From an uncultured Bacteroides sp. (lineage in GTDB: Bacteria; Bacteroidota; Bacteroidia; Bacteroidales; Bacteroidaceae): DNA of 18,870 nucleotides. The position numbers were made by a program, and so were the translations under genes. The notes under the pieces are model-generated. The model saw nothing but the letters and a program-made list of their open reading frames with translations, did not search any database and was not told the DNA's origin. Positions 16,233 through 18,870 of this stretch are shown piece after piece. The stretch lies in the NCBI GenBank assembly GCA_900553815.1, contig USEY01000063.1:1-18870 (forward strand), in the 5' to 3' direction. The first letter of the stretch is position 1; every line of letters begins with the position of its first letter.

Positions 16233-16778
16233 ATGCTCCACTGGTATGCCCTTCGCGTCACCTATAGCCGCGAACTGGCCTTAAAAGAATATTTGGATAC
16301 TCAGCACATCGAGAGTTTCATCCCGATGCACTACGAATATATGGAGAAAGACGGCCGTCGCCTGCGCAAGCTTGTTCCAGCCGTCCACAACCTGGTCTTC
16401 GTCCATTCCACCCGTGCCCGCATCGATGCCCTCAAAGACGAGGCCGGCATGCGCATCCCCATCCGCTACATCATGGACCGTGCCAACCACGCCCCCATCA
16501 TTATCCCCGATGCCCAGATGCGCAGCTTCATCCTTGTGGCCGGTTCCTACGAAGAAGCCATTCTCTACGTTGAGCCGGCCGAGCTTCAACTTGTCAAAGG
16601 TCAGCGTGTACGCATCACCGGCGGCATCTTCGAAGGTGTTGTCGGCGAGTTCGTCCGCATCCGTCGCGACCGTCGGGTAGTGGTCAACATCGAAGGCGTC
16701 ATGGCTGTCGCCACCACCTTCATCCATTCCTCGCTGGTCCAACCGCTCGAAGAAGAAAATAATAGTAATGGTAAATGA
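16233..16778 (+). CDS. upxY: UpxY-family transcription antiterminator (NusG-like)
   Basis: A 181-residue NusG paralogue of the UpxY family, first gene of Bacteroides capsular polysaccharide operons. UpxY proteins ride with RNA polymerase and prevent early termination in the leader of their own operon. Seen: N-terminal NGN domain starting HWYALRVTYSRELALKEYL (residues 3-21), IESFIPMHYEYM, and the conserved LVPAVHNLVFVHST (47-60); then a C-terminal KOW domain, VKGQRVRITGGIFEGVVGEF (121-140), ending VATTFIHSSLVQPLEE. ATG 16233 lies where family N-termini begin. No Shine-Dalgarno; a CT-rich array sits just upstream. The unusually long 378-bp repeat-filled gap to upxZ follows. Confidence 0.95.
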   Translation: MLHWYALRVTYSRELALKEYLDTQHIESFIPMHYEYMEKDGRRLRKLVPAVHNLVFVHSTRARIDALKDEAGMRIPIRYIMDRANHAPIIIPDAQMRSFILVAGSYEEAILYVEPAELQLVKGQRVRITGGIFEGVVGEFVRIRRDRRVVVNIEGVMAVATTFIHSSLVQPLEEENNSNGK

Positions 16779-16921
16779 TAAATGATTAATGATAAACGGT
16801 GAATGATAAATGATAAATGATTGATGGTGAATGATTCAATGATAAATGGTGAATGATATGCATATTAACCATTGACTACTGACCATTAATCATTAGCTAC
16901 TGACCATTATTTACCACTCAC
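16767..16921 (+). repeat. Self-complementary ATGATAAATG/CCATTAATCATT repeat region
   Basis: From the end of upxY to about 16859 run degenerate words like GGTGAATGATAAATGATAAA; from 16866 to 16920 run near-complements such as TGACCATTAATCATTAGCTA. The transcript could fold back on itself as an imperfect long stem. Similar words in the other orientation occur at 12748-12835. Confidence 0.6.
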
Positions 16922-16932
16922 GTCAACTCATC

Positions 16933-17028
16933 AACTCCCCTCCTTCTGGAAGGTTGTTAGGCGTTCTAGTAGGCACTCTCTCGTGGTGGTAAGCATCCCC
17001 AAAACTCCCCTCCTTCTGGAAGGTTGTT
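16933..17028 (+). repeat. 26-bp direct repeat, 70-bp period
   Basis: The 26-bp word AACTCCCCTCC...GGAAGGTTGTT occurs exactly at 16933-16958 and 17003-17028; each copy contains CCTTC-TG-GAAGG. The second is followed by a hairpin CTCCCC-TGATAAC-GGGGGAG (17029-17048) and a G-rich stretch with GTGGG-TG-CCCAC. Then a short CT-rich array (17095-17124) leads into upxZ. Confidence 0.75.
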
Positions 17029-17094
17029 CTCCCCTGATAACGGGGGAGGTAAGAGGGGGTGGGTGCCCACCGGGCGGGGTGGTAGGTAATTGAA

Positions 17095-17124
17095 ACTCTC
17101 AACTCTCCACCCTCAACTCTCCAC
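17095..17124 (+). repeat. Short CTCTCAACTC-like array before upxZ
   Basis: ACTCTCAACTCTCCACCCTC and following words repeat the motif seen before upxY (both begin GAAACTCTCAA, at 16191 and 17092). They end about 30 bp before the upxZ ATG, separated by an A+T-rich stretch. Confidence 0.7.
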
Positions 17125-17156
17125 ACAAATAAAATTTTCAATTTTCAACTTATTAA

Positions 17157-17618
17157 ATGAACAACCTATATTCCATTTCCCACCAGTTGCTCACGTTGGG
17201 CTCCGATGGAAGCCCCGTTTATCTCGACCAGCTCTCCCGTCTCAATCGCGACGTTTACGAGCAGGCCCTACAACTTTACAACACCCACGGCGACACCCCC
17301 GAAGCGGAAGGCGAGCTATGTCTCGGCTTGTTGCTCGCTTTCATAGCCACTGTCTACGACAATGGCCGTAAGCGTCAGTACATCCAGCAGGTTCTCCATC
17401 GCAGCTTGGCTGTCCTTCCCCAGCTGCCTCCTTCCTTGCTTAAGGTTCGCCTGCTTACTTATTGCTACAGCGAGGTCTACGATGAGGCCCTGCTCGCCGA
17501 AGCGCGTTCCATTATTGCCTCCTGGGATAAGGCTGCGCTTACTTTGGAGCAGGTAGAGATTCGCGATGAACTGGAGGCGATAGCGCAAAGTCCGTGTATG
17601 TGGGAAACGATGGATTGA
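17157..17618 (+). CDS. upxZ: UpxZ-family inhibitor of heterologous UpxY antiterminators
   Basis: A 153-residue soluble, mostly helical protein of the UpxZ family, the usual second gene of Bacteroides capsule operons. In B. fragilis UpxZ proteins interfere with UpxY proteins of other capsule loci, so one capsule dominates per cell. Seen: the family-like N-terminus NNLYSISHQLLTLGSDGSPVY, the central GELCLGLLLAFIATVYDNG and the C-terminal LLTYCYSEVYDEALLAEARSIIASW. No signal peptide or membrane helix. ATG 17157 follows an A+T-rich stretch (AATTTTCAACTTATTAA) without a Shine-Dalgarno. Position directly after upxY supports the call. A strong hairpin separates it from rmlA. Confidence 0.92.
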   Translation: MNNLYSISHQLLTLGSDGSPVYLDQLSRLNRDVYEQALQLYNTHGDTPEAEGELCLGLLLAFIATVYDNGRKRQYIQQVLHRSLAVLPQLPPSLLKVRLLTYCYSEVYDEALLAEARSIIASWDKAALTLEQVEIRDELEAIAQSPCMWETMD

Positions 17619-17636
17619 GTAAATCTAAAATAGAAC

Positions 17637-17668
17637 AACTCAAGTTTCACACCTGCGAAACTTGAGTT
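17637..17668 (+). terminator. Strong hairpin between upxZ and rmlA (attenuator or processing site)
   Basis: AACTCAAGTTTC (17637-17648) and GAAACTTGAGTT (17657-17668) form a perfect 12-bp stem with an 8-nt loop, 19 bp after the upxZ stop. Only a short weak U-run follows (TTTATAAC), so it may act as a partial terminator, a site for UpxY-dependent read-through, or an RNA-stability element. A second small stem, CCATC-TTG-GATGG, lies at 17697-17709. Confidence 0.6.
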
Positions 17669-17779
17669 TATAACTATCGGCCTTTAACTCCTCAGTCCAT
17701 CTTGGATGGGCGATAACTCCCTTTAACTCCATCTAACCTCTTAAAAAATAACACTTACGAAACTTTAATAAATCCCGAC

Positions 17780-18685
17780 ATGAAAGGCATCGTTTTAGCC
17801 GGTGGCAGTGGTACCCGTCTGTACCCCATCACCAAAGGAATCAGCAAACAGCTCATTCCCATTTTCGATAAACCCATGATTTATTACCCCATTTCGGTGT
17901 TGATGCTGGCCGGCATCCGCGAGATACTGATTATCTCCACCCCTTACGACCTGCCCAGTTTCAAACGCCTGTTGGGTGATGGTTCCGACTTCGGTGTGCG
18001 TTTTGAGTATGCCGAGCAGCCTAGTCCTGACGGACTGGCACAGGCTTTTATCATTGGTGAGCAGTTCATTGGCAATGACTCAGTATGCCTGGTCTTGGGC
18101 GACAATATTTTCTATGGTTCCTATTTCACAACTATGCTGAAGCGTGCTGTTCGCGAGGCCGAGGACAACGGAAATGCCACCGTCTTTGGCTATTGGGTCA
18201 GCGACCCCGAACGTTACGGTGTTGCCGAGTTTGATAAAGAAGGCAACTGCTTGAGCATAGAAGAGAAACCGCAGCATCCCAAGTCCAATTATGCGGTAGT
18301 GGGGCTGTACTTCTATCCGAACAAGGTGGTGGATGTAGCGAAGCATATCAAACCGTCAGCACGTGGGGAACTGGAGATAACTACCGTCAATCAGGAATTC
18401 CTGCAGGCCGGTCAGCTCAAGGTACAGACCTTAGGGCGTGGCTTTGCCTGGCTCGATACCGGTACGCACGACTCATTGAGCGAAGCATCAACCTTTATCG
18501 AAGTCATCGAGAAACGTCAGGGCTTGAAAGTGGCGTGTCTGGAAGGCATTGCTCTTCGTCAGGGCTGGATAACGGCAGAGAAGATGCGTGAACTGGCTCA
18601 ACCTATGCTGAAGAATCAGTATGGGCAGTATTTGTTGCAGGTGATAGATGAGTTGGAAAGGACCGAGAAGTCTAATCTTTGTTAA
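17780..18685 (+). CDS. rfbA: Glucose-1-phosphate thymidylyltransferase
   Basis: A 301-residue RmlA: dTTP + glucose-1-phosphate to dTDP-glucose + PPi, first step of dTDP-sugar (for example dTDP-L-rhamnose) synthesis for the capsule. Family length is about 290. Seen: nucleotide-binding loop [13 protein letters not shown] (6-18), [17 protein letters not shown] (22-38), [12 protein letters not shown] (79-90), metal-binding LGDNIFYG (106-113), [27 protein letters not shown] (160-179), [11 protein letters not shown] (195-205) and [10 protein letters not shown] (224-233). The start is fixed by [14 protein letters not shown], the standard N-terminus. Third gene of the upx operon, 161 bp after upxZ, followed after 145 bp by the rmlB start. 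Confidence 0.96.
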   Translation: MKGIVLAGGSGTRLYPITKGISKQLIPIFDKPMIYYPISVLMLAGIREILIISTPYDLPSFKRLLGDGSDFGVRFEYAEQPSPDGLAQAFIIGEQFIGNDSVCLVLGDNIFYGSYFTTMLKRAVREAEDNGNATVFGYWVSDPERYGVAEFDKEGNCLSIEEKPQHPKSNYAVVGLYFYPNKVVDVAKHIKPSARGELEITTVNQEFLQAGQLKVQTLGRGFAWLDTGTHDSLSEASTFIEVIEKRQGLKVACLEGIALRQGWITAEKMRELAQPMLKNQYGQYLLQVIDELERTEKSNLC

Positions 18686-18830
18686 GGTTTCAACTATGGT
18701 CGTATGAAGTGAAGCGGAGTAGAGTTGAAGCATTTCCGGGATTCTTCATTTCGTTTAGAATGACAGGGGAGAGTTCCTTCGACTTGCTTACTTAGATAAC
18801 AACCATCATTAGCATTTAATCATTATTGAG

Positions 18831-18870
18831 ATGAATTTCAAACGCAATATCGTAATTACCGGCGGTGCCG
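18831..18870 (+). CDS. rfbB: dTDP-glucose 4,6-dehydratase, partial (5' end only)
   Basis: Only 13 full codons are present: MNFKRNIVITGGA, a hydrophobic strand running into a Gly-rich NAD-binding loop, typical of extended short-chain dehydrogenases. Position directly after rfbA makes dTDP-glucose 4,6-dehydratase (RmlB), the next enzyme in the pathway, most likely; another NAD-dependent epimerase or dehydratase cannot be excluded. The 145-bp gap to rfbA shows no clear promoter. Confidence 0.7.
   Translation, partial: MNFKRNIVITGGA

Noticed and set aside
15982..16284. 100-codon plus-strand open frame ahead of upxY
   Set aside because: It translates the CT-rich repeats (SQLSTLNSQL-like words) and overlaps the true upxY start.

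Overview
The window looks like a Bacteroides chromosome segment. Four promoters match the Bacteroidales sigma-factor consensus (TTTG, 19-20 nt spacer, TAnnTTTG), starts lack strong Shine-Dalgarno sequences, and the gene families (UpxY/UpxZ, DUF187 glycosidases, short CstA, DUF4143-type ATPase) fit. I cannot name the species. There are 13 protein-coding genes, two of them cut by the window edges. No rRNA, tRNA, IS element or CRISPR array was recognised.

Left part (1-9.9 kb): a minus-strand pyruvate:ferredoxin oxidoreductase gene (3' end outside), a minus-strand AAA_14/DUF4143-type ATPase, and a divergent plus-strand ATP-grasp-like protein of unknown function. The last overlaps tail-to-tail with a minus-strand secreted DUF187/GHL10 glycosidase. 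Next come an array of four 22-bp palindromic units, a plus-strand cstA-like transporter translationally coupled to an 81-aa membrane protein, and a small outer-membrane beta-barrel protein.

Middle part (9.9-14.5 kb): uvrA and a second DUF187/GHL10 glycosidase, both on the minus strand. The glycosidase has its own consensus promoter; uvrA has no visible one and may be read from the same transcript.

Right part (14.5-18.87 kb): the start of a capsular polysaccharide locus. A 1.8-kb gene-poor, repeat-rich region contains a 227-bp segment bounded by 20-bp inverted repeats (18/20 identical) that carry the AAACGTTCGT-like core of the B. fragilis Mpi-type invertible promoters. Inside it, next to the right repeat, lies a perfect promoter (TTTG-N19-TAAATTTG) that in this assembly points at the capsule genes, so the locus is drawn in the ON orientation. 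Downstream is a leader of about 520 bp, then upxY (NusG-like antiterminator), upxZ (its antagonist), rfbA/rmlA and the first codons of rfbB/rmlB. The known logic of such loci is that promoter inversion turns the locus on or off, UpxY lets polymerase through its own leader, and UpxZ blocks UpxY proteins of other loci. The invertase is not in the window and would act in trans.

Intergenic DNA from 9.6 kb onward is rich in low-complexity and palindromic repeats: CTCTCAACTC-like arrays before both upxY and upxZ, ATGATAAATG-like arrays, and GAGACGG...CCGTCTC and CCCGCA...TGCGGG hairpins.
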